Assembly (NCBI GenBank): GCA_021822985.1
Contig: JAKAPZ010000005.1
Coordinates: 1 to 48,020, forward strand
Length of the DNA stretch: 48,020 nucleotides
Reading direction: 5' to 3'
Source of the DNA: Thermoplasmata archaeon
GTDB taxonomy: Archaea; Thermoplasmatota; Thermoplasmata; Thermoplasmatales; Thermoplasmataceae
Shown here: in pieces, positions 40,955 through 48,020 of the stretch
Position numbering within the stretch: position 1 is the stretch's first letter
Layout of the letters: each line of letters opens with the position of its first letter
Notes under the pieces: generated by a model
What the model was told of the DNA's origin: nothing
Database searches by the model: none
The model's input: only the letters and a program-made list of their open reading frames with translations
Program-made: the position numbers and the translations under genes

Positions 40955-41476
40955 ATGATAAAATACCCTAATGTGGAACTCCAAAAAAAGATTGAGGCAC
41001 TTCTCTTCGCCACAGATGATCCCATTGGCATAAAGGAAATGGCATCTCTTCTTATGGAAAATGAGGATGATATAAAAAAGGAATTGAGAAAACTTATGAA
41101 GGATTATGCTTCAAGGGATACGTCGATTTCCATATCAATAACAGGGAAGAAATACAGGATGACACTCAGGAAAGAATATGATTCTATAGCAATGCCAGTT
41201 GCAAGGATGGAGGTAACTCCCCAGCAGCTTAAGGCATTAACCGCAATATACAATTCTCCAAGGGCCCTCCGGGGAGCAATCAGGGACAGGCTTGGAGAAA
41301 AATCCGATGAGATAATTTCTGAACTCAAAAGGGCTGGATTCATAAAGATTGACAAATACAGGAATACTGAAATGTATGTTCTGACCAAAAAATTTTATTC
41401 TTACTTCAATATGAACCAGAAAAAATTAAAAGAAGAAATCAATAAAGCACAGGAAGGAGTAACTGATGAAAGCTAA
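40955..41476 (+). CDS. scpB: Segregation and condensation protein ScpB
   Basis: ScpB is the winged-helix dimer that binds ScpA in the SMC condensin. In its 173 residues the N-terminal winged helix reads LQKKIEALLFATDDPIGIKE and ASLLMENEDDIKKELRKL. The second reads MEVTPQQLKALTAIYNSPR, GAIRDRLGEKSDEIISELK and GFIKIDKYRNTEMYVLTKKF, a close match to the ScpB double winged-helix layout. The C-terminal tail is charged. It overlaps purD by 11 bases and lies about 14 kb from smc-scpA, so its expression is tied to purine synthesis rather than to its partners. Confidence 0.9.
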   Translation: MIKYPNVELQKKIEALLFATDDPIGIKEMASLLMENEDDIKKELRKLMKDYASRDTSISISITGKKYRMTLRKEYDSIAMPVARMEVTPQQLKALTAIYNSPRALRGAIRDRLGEKSDEIISELKRAGFIKIDKYRNTEMYVLTKKFYSYFNMNQKKLKEEINKAQEGVTDES

Positions 41477-42755
41477 AATAATGCTTATTGGCGGGGGAGG
41501 CAGAGAAGATGCTATTGCTAGAAAGATAGTTGAGAACGAGGGAACACTTATCAGCATAATGCCCTTCGAGAATCCTTCCATAATAAAATTAAGTGAAAAA
41601 TACTTCATTGCGGGAGAAAATGATGCCGATAAGATAATATCGCTTGCAAAGTCTGAAAATCCGGATCTTGTATATGTGAGTCCGGATTCATTCCTTGATA
41701 AGCCCATTGTTGATGCGCTCCAGTACAGCAAGATCAGGGTCGCCTCTCCCGATTCCAAAGCGTTCCAGATCGAAAGCTCGAAAATTTTCATGAGACAGCT
41801 CATAAAGAGATTCGGCATATCCGGAAATCTGAAATATGACATTTTTTATGATGAATATGATGTGGAAAAGTTTCTCGGAAGCACCGACAAACATTTTGCC
41901 ATAAAACCAGCAGGCCTCACTGGGGGCAAGGGAGTGAAACTCACAGATGTGCATTTTTCTTCCAGGGAAGAGGCAAAGAGGTATGCATCATCAATTATAG
42001 CGAAAGACAAGAAGGTCATTCTTGAAGAGAGAATCTCAGGAGAGGAGTTTTCAATTCAGGCCTTCACCGATGGAATAACATGCTCGTTCTTTCCCGTAGC
42101 GCAGGATTACAAAAGACTCAATGATGATGAAACGGGGCCAAATACCGGCGGAATGGGTTCAATAACGGGAAGGGACATGGGCCTGCCTTTCATAAGGAAA
42201 GACAGCGTTGAAAAAGCGAAAGAAATTGTCAAGAAGGTCATAAGCAGCCTGTATTCAGAAGGGTCAATGTTCAAGGGAGTCATATACGGCCAGTTCATGC
42301 AGACAAAAACCGATGTGAAAATCATAGAATTCAACGGAAGAATGGCCGATCCTGAGGGAATAAACTGTATGGCTCTTTTCGATGGTGATCTTGTGGACAC
42401 GCTTATCTCCCTTGGAGACACAAACCTCCACACTGCTTCCATTCACTTCAAAAATAGGGCATCCGTTCTCAAATATGCCGTTTCTGAGGGATATCCGGAA
42501 CACCCTGTTCCCGGAACGCTACGGATCAACAATTCTGACATCCCGGAGCATTTCAAGATATATTATGGCTCAGTGAAAGGCACAATGGAGGAGCCACAGA
42601 TGACAGGTTCAAGAGGCATTGCACTTCTTGCCATGGCAGAGAGCATTGAGGAGGCTTCAGGAATTATAGAATCAAACCTCTGGAGAATTGAGGGAAAGTA
42701 CCACATGAGGCATGGCATAGGCACTGCAGCCAGCCTCGGGAAAAAAATGGCCTGA
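41466..42755 (+). CDS. purD: Phosphoribosylamine-glycine ligase
   Basis: This ATP-grasp enzyme of purine biosynthesis joins phosphoribosylamine and glycine to GAR. In its 429 residues the N-terminal domain begins KIMLIGGGGREDAIARKI and contains LVYVSPDSFLDKPIVDAL. The ATP-grasp domain has FAIKPAGLTGGKGVKL, VILEERISGEEFSIQAF, the signature QDYKRLNDDETGPNTGGMG, and IIEFNGRMADPEG, where the typical 'NvRfGDPE' appears as NGRMADPE. The length is standard. It overlaps scpB by 11 bases (translational coupling) and converges on the EF-Tu-like gene with a 4-base gap. There are no other purine genes nearby. Confidence 0.95.
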   Translation: MKAKIMLIGGGGREDAIARKIVENEGTLISIMPFENPSIIKLSEKYFIAGENDADKIISLAKSENPDLVYVSPDSFLDKPIVDALQYSKIRVASPDSKAFQIESSKIFMRQLIKRFGISGNLKYDIFYDEYDVEKFLGSTDKHFAIKPAGLTGGKGVKLTDVHFSSREEAKRYASSIIAKDKKVILEERISGEEFSIQAFTDGITCSFFPVAQDYKRLNDDETGPNTGGMGSITGRDMGLPFIRKDSVEKAKEIVKKVISSLYSEGSMFKGVIYGQFMQTKTDVKIIEFNGRMADPEGINCMALFDGDLVDTLISLGDTNLHTASIHFKNRASVLKYAVSEGYPEHPVPGTLRINNSDIPEHFKIYYGSVKGTMEEPQMTGSRGIALLAMAESIEEASGIIESNLWRIEGKYHMRHGIGTAASLGKKMA

Positions 42756-42759
42756 TCCT

Positions 42760-43659
42760 TTAAATTTTTATTTTTCCTATAATCCTTGGTTTAGAATTTG
42801 GCCTGATCAGCAGGTATTCTTTCTCCTGCAAAATTGGCCTGTCCACTACGACTTCACTACCCTTAAGGAATCCCCGCTGGTATCTCATGTGCCCTGCAAG
42901 AAATACCTCTCCATCTGTTCTCAGGGCTTCCGGAACAGCCCTGTGGTATATTATCTCACCCATGATGGAATCCACCGGTTTCCTCTTTTCTTCCTCAAGG
43001 ATGCTTCCCCTTTCAAGTTCGTCCACATCCAGATTTTTCAATGCGAGTCCCACTCTTGAGCCTGCAGGGGCCTCATCCACGTCAATGTCGTTCATCTGTA
43101 TGGATCTGATCTGCACCGTTTTTCCTGAAGGATTCAGGTACAGACTCTGGTGTTTCTCTGCCTTTCCCGAAAGCACAAAGCCTAGTGCCACCGTTCCAAC
43201 ACTTTTCACCTGGAAGAAATGATCTATGATTATGGATGTCTTTCCTCCGGTTTCCCATGAATGATTCCAAGGGAATGTGAGAAGTTCCATGGGCTTTCCG
43301 CTGAATCTGGTGTATTTCTCCATTATACTTCCCTTCAAAACCCTGTCGAGAAGGGATGATTCAATGTTGTTTCCCGGTATTATGTACCCGTTCTCCTTGT
43401 TCATCAGATCTGATGCGATTATGATCTCTCCAAGAGATCGATCAATATTGTTCACCCCTATGAGAGAACAGCGGGAGAGGAACATTGCATCGGTAAGGGA
43501 TTGAATCTTGTCCGGGAACTTGTCCGGGGAGAATATGGTTGTTGTGTCATCCCCGTCCTTCCTTCCGTAGATTGTTATGTCACTCTCTGTATGCTTCTTG
43601 GCAATCTCCTTCACAACATCATTTGCGTCATATGAGAAATATATCTTACTGCCTGTCAT
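42760..43659 (-). CDS. EF-Tu domain-II protein with degenerate N-terminus (no GTPase motifs)
   Basis: This 299-residue protein has a central and C-terminal region that matches EF-Tu/SelB-type domains II and III. IIIDHFFQVKSVGTVALGFVL is the start of domain II, followed by IRSIQMNDIDVDEAPAGSRV and GLALKNLDVDELERGSIL, then the domain III-like end. The N-terminal 140 residues contain no P-loop, DxxG or NKxD, so the G domain is absent or degenerate (VNNIDRSLGE may be a relic of the NKxD region). It is an archaeal elongation-factor-like family of uncertain role, possibly tRNA or RNA binding. It overlaps hemH by 14 bases as the last gene of the heme/asnS operon. Confidence 0.75.
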   Translation of the reverse strand: MTGSKIYFSYDANDVVKEIAKKHTESDITIYGRKDGDDTTTIFSPDKFPDKIQSLTDAMFLSRCSLIGVNNIDRSLGEIIIASDLMNKENGYIIPGNNIESSLLDRVLKGSIMEKYTRFSGKPMELLTFPWNHSWETGGKTSIIIDHFFQVKSVGTVALGFVLSGKAEKHQSLYLNPSGKTVQIRSIQMNDIDVDEAPAGSRVGLALKNLDVDELERGSILEEEKRKPVDSIMGEIIYHRAVPEALRTDGEVFLAGHMRYQRGFLKGSEVVVDRPILQEKEYLLIRPNSKPRIIGKIKI

Positions 43660-44530
43660 TTAACATCTCCACCGCTTTTTTCAATATATTTACCGATTCT
43701 GTTGAATCGTTGGGAAGCGCGACTCTTCTGTATTCTATTCCCATCGCCCTAATCTGCTTTCCTATTAGAGTATCCATATCATACAGCACCTCAAGGTGAT
43801 CATACAGGAAACCTGTGGGAACTATGGTTACCCTGCTGAAACGTTCCCTGTTCAGTTCATTAACCCTCTTCTGGATTGATGGCTCAAGCCAGTGGGTACC
43901 ATAAAATCCCCTGCTCTGGAATGCATAAGTCCAGTTTTCAATACCTGAACCTTCCGCTATCTCTGCTGCCATGGATACAAAATTCATGTAATATTCCCTC
44001 TCATCCTGTACCCTGTGGGGCAGACTGTGTGCGGTGAATATTACCATGTCACTTTCTTTTGAATATGTTTTTGCAAGAGAATCTGTCCAGTACTTTGCCA
44101 GTTCGGGAATATTTTCCATGCCGTTGAGCGTTCTTACACTTACATGATCCGTTTCCCCCAGATTCTTCATGAAGGGCTCATTGTAACTTTTCATGATACT
44201 CCTGTTCCTTATGGGAAAAAGTGGCATTAGGAATACATCCCTGTATCCATTCTCTATGATCCGTGCTGCAATTTCAATCATGGAAGGTTTCCAGTGCTTG
44301 AAAGCAAGAAACACATCGGAATCAGACATCTGCGACTGAAATTTCTTCCTCAGATTTTCAAGTATTGCAGTCGAGGGCGAAACGTATCCGAATGCAGAGT
44401 ATTTATTCATTGTTTCAGTTATTGCCCTTTCCGGGGGTTCCTTTCCACCGTATACATCCCTGAGGTATTCCAATATGCCCTCTTTGGAATCCGGGCTGCC
44501 ATACCCCAGAAGCACAATTGCGGACTTCAC
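43646..44530 (-). CDS. hemH: Ferrochelatase family protein (protoheme or coproheme)
   Basis: This 294-residue class II chelatase inserts iron into a porphyrin, either protoporphyrin IX or coproporphyrin III. IVLLGYGSPDSKEGILEYL begins the fold, AFKHWKPSMIEIAARI matches the family helix, and FTAHSLPHRVQDEREYY holds the catalytic His. QSRGFYGTHWLEPSIQ and VTIVPTGFLYDHLEVLYDMD contain the expected second ligand region (the Gly-Phe..(D)H.E signature). The size suits the compact soluble form. Its ATG overlaps the hemE stop (4 bases). Coupling with hemE, and no protoporphyrin-forming gene here, leaves coproporphyrin ferrochelatase as an option. Confidence 0.9.
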   Translation of the reverse strand: MKSAIVLLGYGSPDSKEGILEYLRDVYGGKEPPERAITETMNKYSAFGYVSPSTAILENLRKKFQSQMSDSDVFLAFKHWKPSMIEIAARIIENGYRDVFLMPLFPIRNRSIMKSYNEPFMKNLGETDHVSVRTLNGMENIPELAKYWTDSLAKTYSKESDMVIFTAHSLPHRVQDEREYYMNFVSMAAEIAEGSGIENWTYAFQSRGFYGTHWLEPSIQKRVNELNRERFSRVTIVPTGFLYDHLEVLYDMDTLIGKQIRAMGIEYRRVALPNDSTESVNILKKAVEMLNDRQ

Positions 44531-45495
44531 AGAATCACCTTCTTCACTGTTTTTGTTATATCCTTCAGTGTCTGTATGTCTGTTCCTGGAAGCACTCCAT
44601 GCCCAAGATTGAAGATATATTTCCTGTGATCCTTCATTGAATATACCATGCTTCCTGCAAGCTGTACTGCCAGTGAAGGATTGTGCTGAACAATGTCAGG
44701 ATCAAGATTCCCCTGGATTCCGGTGTTCTCTGATCCGAAATTTGTAACTGGCACAGTCCAGTCGGGACTGATGAAGTCTGCGCCTGTCTTCATTACTGTT
44801 TTGAAAAAAGCTGATGTTCCCATGCTGAAATATATCACAGGGACATTTTTTGATCTGATTGCCTGCACAACAGGTGCAACTATCTGTTCAAGTATGGGCC
44901 TCGCGAGTTCAAAACCGAGCATTCCTATCCAGCTGTCGAATATCTGTATTGCATCTGCACCGGCCTCAACCTGTGCAATGGCATCTGACTGGATTGTTTT
45001 GGCAATGCTTTTAAGGGCATTCAAGGCATTTTCCCTGTCCGCGATAATTCTTGTCTTTGCGTCTTCCTTCCTGGCTCCATTGGAATAGCAGAATATTGTA
45101 TATGGCCCCCCGGTGAATCCAATGACGGGAAGATCCGTGTGATTCTTCCTGAATTCCCGGATGGCATCTGCTGCAGGATGGAGAGAGCCATTGTTCGTAT
45201 CTTTCCTTTCGGAGAATACGGGGCCCCTTCCCTCAACGAATTCTATGCTGTATCCCATGTTTTCCATAGGTATGGAAATGTCTGAAAAAATTATGGCAGC
45301 ATCTGCACCAGTTTCCCTTGCTGCAACATATGAAATTTCTGATGCCCTGTCCGGCCTGTGGCACAGTTCCAGTATTCCCATTTCTTGCCTGAGGTCCCTG
45401 TATTGCTGGAGATATCTCCCTGCCTGCCTCATGTACCAGACAGGTGTGCTGCTGTGCTCTTCATTGTGAATTGCCCTGGTGAAATCATTTTCCAT
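44527..45495 (-). CDS. hemE: Uroporphyrinogen decarboxylase
   Basis: HemE converts uroporphyrinogen III to coproporphyrinogen III by four decarboxylations. The protein has 322 residues from the ATG at 45495. The signature TPVWYMRQAGRYLQQYRDLR lies near the N-terminus, with FSDISIPMENMG, EFVEGRGPVF, GFTGGPYTIFCY, IQIFDSWIGML, YFSMGTSAF and NLGHGVLPGTD all conserved. The open frame extends upstream to 45567 inside asnS, but the natural start is the Met before ENDFTRAIHNEEHSS, whose ATG shares one base with the asnS stop. It is part of the six-gene operon with asnS and hemH. Confidence 0.95.
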   Translation of the reverse strand: MENDFTRAIHNEEHSSTPVWYMRQAGRYLQQYRDLRQEMGILELCHRPDRASEISYVAARETGADAAIIFSDISIPMENMGYSIEFVEGRGPVFSERKDTNNGSLHPAADAIREFRKNHTDLPVIGFTGGPYTIFCYSNGARKEDAKTRIIADRENALNALKSIAKTIQSDAIAQVEAGADAIQIFDSWIGMLGFELARPILEQIVAPVVQAIRSKNVPVIYFSMGTSAFFKTVMKTGADFISPDWTVPVTNFGSENTGIQGNLDPDIVQHNPSLAVQLAGSMVYSMKDHRKYIFNLGHGVLPGTDIQTLKDITKTVKKVIL

Positions 45496-46799
45496 TATGG
45501 CTTCAACCTTCTCACCGTTCTTGGGTAAGGAATCGCATCCTTGATGTTTCCAAGGTGCATTATCCACATTGCCAGCCTGTCCATTCCAAGCCCGAAACCG
45601 GAATGCGGGATGCTTCCATATTTTCTCAGATCAAGATACCAGTAATAATCATCCTTTTTCAGGCCGTTCTTCTCTATCCTGTCAACAAGCTCTGCATAAT
45701 CCCAGATTCTTTCACCGCCACCGATTATTTCACCATATCCTTCAGGGGCAAGAAGATCATGGCAGAGTATCTGTTTCGGATTCTGGGGATCGGGCCTGTG
45801 GTAGAATGTTTTCAGTTCCTCCGGGAAATGTGTGAGGAATAGGGGCCTTGTGAAGTTGGACATGATCTGTTTTTCCTCGTCAGCGCCCAGATCATCCCCG
45901 TATTTCAGTGGCATGCCATAAGAAGCAGACTTTTCAATAAGTTCACTGTATTTCATTCTGTGGAATGGCTGGAGAGTGTCCTCAAGAACCTTGATATCCC
46001 TTCCAAGAAGATTCAGTTCCTCATTGTGTTTCTCCAGAACTATCTTAACTATGTACTGGATCATCTTCTCCTCGATTTCCATCATCTGGTTATTGTCAGC
46101 CCATGCAACCTCTGCCTCTGCATGCCAGTATTCCGTCAGGTGTCTCCATGTCCTGCTTTTTTCAGCCCTGAAACTGGGAGATACCGTGAATACCTTTTCA
46201 AGGGAAAAAATGAATGTTTCAAGATAAAATTGTGTGCTCTGTGAAAGGAATGCGTCCTCTCCGAAGAAGGGTACCTTGAATAATGTCGATCCGCCCTCTG
46301 TGGCAGTTGATACCATCAATGGGGCCTGCACTTCATAATATCCGTTATCAATGAAGAAATTCCTGAATGCCTCGAAGATAGTGGATCTTATCTTAAGTTT
46401 GGCATTGAACTCCCTGCTTCTGAGCCACAGATGCCTGTTGTCAAGCTCAAATTCCTCTGATATATCCTTTGATACGGGGAAATTATCATTTCTCTGGAAT
46501 ATTGCGAATGAAGAAATTTTCAGTTCATAACCGGTAACTGCCCTGCTGTCCTCATTTACAGACCCCTTGATTTCCATGCTGCTTTCGATGGTGAGGGAAG
46601 ACAATTGATCGAACTTTTCCTTCCCGAGATCTTCAAGCTTTCCCACGCATTGTATGATATTGCTGGAATCCCTCAGGATGATGAAGCAGATTTTGCTGCC
46701 TGTCCTAATTCTGTATACCCATCCCCTGATTTCCACCTGCTTTCCTGTACTGTCCGTGGAAAGAACAGAATTTATATTCTGCATAAAACAGTGATTCAT
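45495..46799 (-). CDS. asnS: Asparaginyl-tRNA synthetase
   Basis: This class IIb synthetase has 434 residues. The N-terminal OB anticodon domain ([23 protein letters not shown]) is followed by [20 protein letters not shown]. Motif 2 reads [21 protein letters not shown] and motif 3 [19 protein letters not shown]. The [19 protein letters not shown] segment and HLTE(Y)WH pattern favour AsnRS over AspRS. It starts 7 bases after the DUF309 gene; an alternative start is Met6. An Asp/Asn mis-assignment is possible without alignment, but AsnRS is most likely. Confidence 0.9.
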   Translation of the reverse strand: MNHCFMQNINSVLSTDSTGKQVEIRGWVYRIRTGSKICFIILRDSSNIIQCVGKLEDLGKEKFDQLSSLTIESSMEIKGSVNEDSRAVTGYELKISSFAIFQRNDNFPVSKDISEEFELDNRHLWLRSREFNAKLKIRSTIFEAFRNFFIDNGYYEVQAPLMVSTATEGGSTLFKVPFFGEDAFLSQSTQFYLETFIFSLEKVFTVSPSFRAEKSRTWRHLTEYWHAEAEVAWADNNQMMEIEEKMIQYIVKIVLEKHNEELNLLGRDIKVLEDTLQPFHRMKYSELIEKSASYGMPLKYGDDLGADEEKQIMSNFTRPLFLTHFPEELKTFYHRPDPQNPKQILCHDLLAPEGYGEIIGGGERIWDYAELVDRIEKNGLKKDDYYWYLDLRKYGSIPHSGFGLGMDRLAMWIMHLGNIKDAIPYPRTVRRLKP

Positions 46800-46806
46800 T
46801 CAATCA

Positions 46807-47322
46807 TTAAATATTTGCTTCAGAGATGCTTATGATCTCTTTCAGTAACCTGCCACTGAACTTCACGGGATATTCTTTTCCAGTCACTATGTCCTCATAT
46901 TCAAGATGCAATGAATTCCGGATTTCTCTTACGCCTTCCTCGAAAACACGATCGTACAGATCTTCCTGCTTCATCTGCCATTTGACCTGTGAAACCAGTA
47001 TCCTTATGAAACCATGAATTGGGGATTTGTCCCGGCATTTTCTCCATGGTATTTCCATGATCTCATGAGCCTCCCAGAATCTTTCCATTTCCAGCAACGA
47101 CAACAATTTTTTGGAAAAGTTTTCCCTACTCAGGTTCTGCGTTTCTGATTCTGGATATGAAGTGAACAGGCTTATGGTTGAAAGTGTCCTGAAATCAACA
47201 TCCGTCACTCCATCGAAAAAATCCGCCTCGGTTCCATACGTGGTTCTTCTGCAGATAAATTTTGATCTGAGGCTCAGCAGTGCCTTGGTGTTTGCTGCAG
47301 GAACCCCACAGATTAATCTCAC
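46807..47322 (-). CDS. DUF309-family protein
   Basis: This 171-residue protein has the DUF309 signature: NFSKKLLSLLEMERFWEAHE then EIMEIPWRK (His-Glu near residues 86-87). The DUF309 helices span about residues 66-140, including a second helical hairpin (HGFIRILVSQVKWQMKQ). The N-terminal 60 residues (RTTYGTEADFF, FRTLSTISLFTSYPE) are not recognised. Other DUF309 proteins have no firmly known function. Its ATG overlaps the upstream gene by 4 bases (ATGA) and asnS follows after 7 bases, so it belongs to the asnS-hem operon. Confidence 0.78.
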   Translation of the reverse strand: MRLICGVPAANTKALLSLRSKFICRRTTYGTEADFFDGVTDVDFRTLSTISLFTSYPESETQNLSRENFSKKLLSLLEMERFWEAHEIMEIPWRKCRDKSPIHGFIRILVSQVKWQMKQEDLYDRVFEEGVREIRNSLHLEYEDIVTGKEYPVKFSGRLLKEIISISEANI

Positions 47323-47921
47323 TTCACAGTCCCCATGCTGTTTTCTCTGAGGTCTTCAACAAAAAGTTTTGGTATGCCTTTCTCGATCAGATAATCCCAG
47401 CCGGGAATCACTTTTCTTGCAATGGCGAGGACAATTATGTCCTGAAGGCTCATGTAACTTGTGGATGGAGCATAAGATGTCCCCAGAAGCCATGGCGGAT
47501 AATGGAAATATTCCTGGAAATTGCCAGGTACTGCTTTTAAGAGGCAGTCTGTAAGTATGTCAGATATCCCGCTGTTGTAGTACCATTTCTTTATTCCCTG
47601 TGTCATGTAAACAGGCGGAGGGATGTATACCTTCCAGTTTACCCCATAAAGATGGATATCTCCCTGATACATCGCAGTTCCAGTGAATGGATTTTCTGCA
47701 ATCTGGGTTGGCTTTTCTTCGATCCCGGTTCTCTTGTTTACAAGCCTGAGGTTAAGATGTGATTTTTTTGACATAAGATCAGCTATGGATCTTTCAAGCC
47801 ATTCAAGCTCTTCCGTGGACAGGTTCAGGTCATTCTCTATCTGATCCTGAATATCCACAAGATCCTCAATGGTCGAATTGAGTATCAACTTAATGTAATA
47901 ATCAGTTTTCCTGAATCCCAT
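47319..47921 (-). CDS. Uncharacterised protein, first gene of the asnS-hem operon
   Basis: This 200-residue protein starts with about 55 residues of helical, coiled-coil-like sequence (IEDLVDIQDQIENDLNLSTE, LEWLERSIADLMSKKSHLNL). A compact globular part rich in aromatic residues and prolines follows (GDIHLYGVNWKVYIPPP, FHYPPWLLGTSYAP). No signal peptide or membrane helix is seen, and I do not recognise a family. An SD motif (GGAGTG) lies 6 bases before the ATG and a TATA-like segment about 15-25 bases further upstream. It overlaps the DUF309 gene by 4 bases, showing a tight functional or regulatory link. Confidence 0.7.
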   Translation of the reverse strand: MGFRKTDYYIKLILNSTIEDLVDIQDQIENDLNLSTEELEWLERSIADLMSKKSHLNLRLVNKRTGIEEKPTQIAENPFTGTAMYQGDIHLYGVNWKVYIPPPVYMTQGIKKWYYNSGISDILTDCLLKAVPGNFQEYFHYPPWLLGTSYAPSTSYMSLQDIIVLAIARKVIPGWDYLIEKGIPKLFVEDLRENSMGTVK

Positions 47922-48020
47922 GTCACTCCCTAATTAAATAATGAAAAATTGTATTTAAGAGTAATGCAACTATGAACGAATTATATATGGGAAAATCAGA
48001 ATGGCATATATATACATGAA
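47922..48020. other. Operon promoter region at window edge
   Basis: This AT-rich edge holds the TATA-like element of the leftward operon (tttaattaggga just upstream of 47921) and a tatatatata stretch near 48005-48015, probably the promoter of a gene starting beyond the window. No complete frame is visible. Confidence 0.4.

Noticed and set aside
1-48020. Search for tRNA, rRNA, CRISPR arrays and intact insertion sequences
   Set aside because: No cloverleaf-like GC-rich spacers, repeat-spacer arrays, transposase genes or terminal inverted repeats were recognised by eye in the intergenic regions.

Overview
This window looks like part of the chromosome of a Thermoplasmatales-type archaeon, probably a wall-less acidophile related to Ferroplasma, Thermoplasma or Cuniculiplasma. 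The informational genes are archaeal: FEN1 with a PIP box, RadB, a prolyl-tRNA synthetase with a C-terminal zinc domain, RNase Z, and TyrRS/AsnRS. Large Asn/Ser/Thr-rich surface proteins carry the 'ESGLPSGTxW' repeat and end in one C-terminal membrane helix plus a basic tail. Many promoters place a TATA box about 25 bases before the start codon, which implies leaderless mRNAs, while genes inside operons often have a Shine-Dalgarno (SD) motif. Genus-level placement is inference.

Layout. Positions 1-4600 hold the end of an unidentified gene, a repeat-rich surface protein, a decayed gene and an MFS transporter. Positions 4600-7500 hold an HMGL-like (homocitrate/isopropylmalate synthase-like) enzyme overlapping a family III CoA-transferase, then a Bat-type HTH regulator. 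Positions 7600-15600 are an accessory region: two P-loop ATPases with nuclease-like C-termini, two paralogous Gly-rich surface proteins, and a winged-helix regulator divergent from a bactofilin-like protein. Positions 15700-20400 hold proS, a HAD phosphatase, radB, a secreted protein and fen1. Positions 20400-27050 are a minus-strand cluster: smc, scpA, a small membrane protein, a Cas4-like nuclease, tyrS and, upstream of smc, a CcdC-like membrane protein. Positions 27200-30300 hold a second giant repeat surface protein with a hairpin terminator.

Positions 30600-35900 are a tight five-gene acyl-CoA operon: acyl-CoA ligase, MaoC hydratase, thiolase-like protein without the nucleophilic Cys, DUF35 zinc-ribbon/OB protein, acyl-CoA ligase. 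A perfect 16-bp palindrome sits at its promoter. Positions 35890-37050 hold a decayed YVTN-type surface gene and a small ORF. Positions 37060-42760 hold RNase Z, an NCS1 permease, a probable CARF-PIN two-domain protein, scpB and purD. Positions 42760-47921 are a six-gene minus-strand operon: two little-known genes (one DUF309), asnS, hemE, hemH and an EF-Tu domain-II protein without a G domain.

The most interesting candidates are the CARF-PIN-like protein at 39527, the Cys-less thiolase/DUF35/MaoC module, the Cas4-like protein in the condensin operon, and the GTPase-less elongation-factor-like protein in the heme operon. I saw no CRISPR array, tRNA, rRNA or intact insertion sequence.
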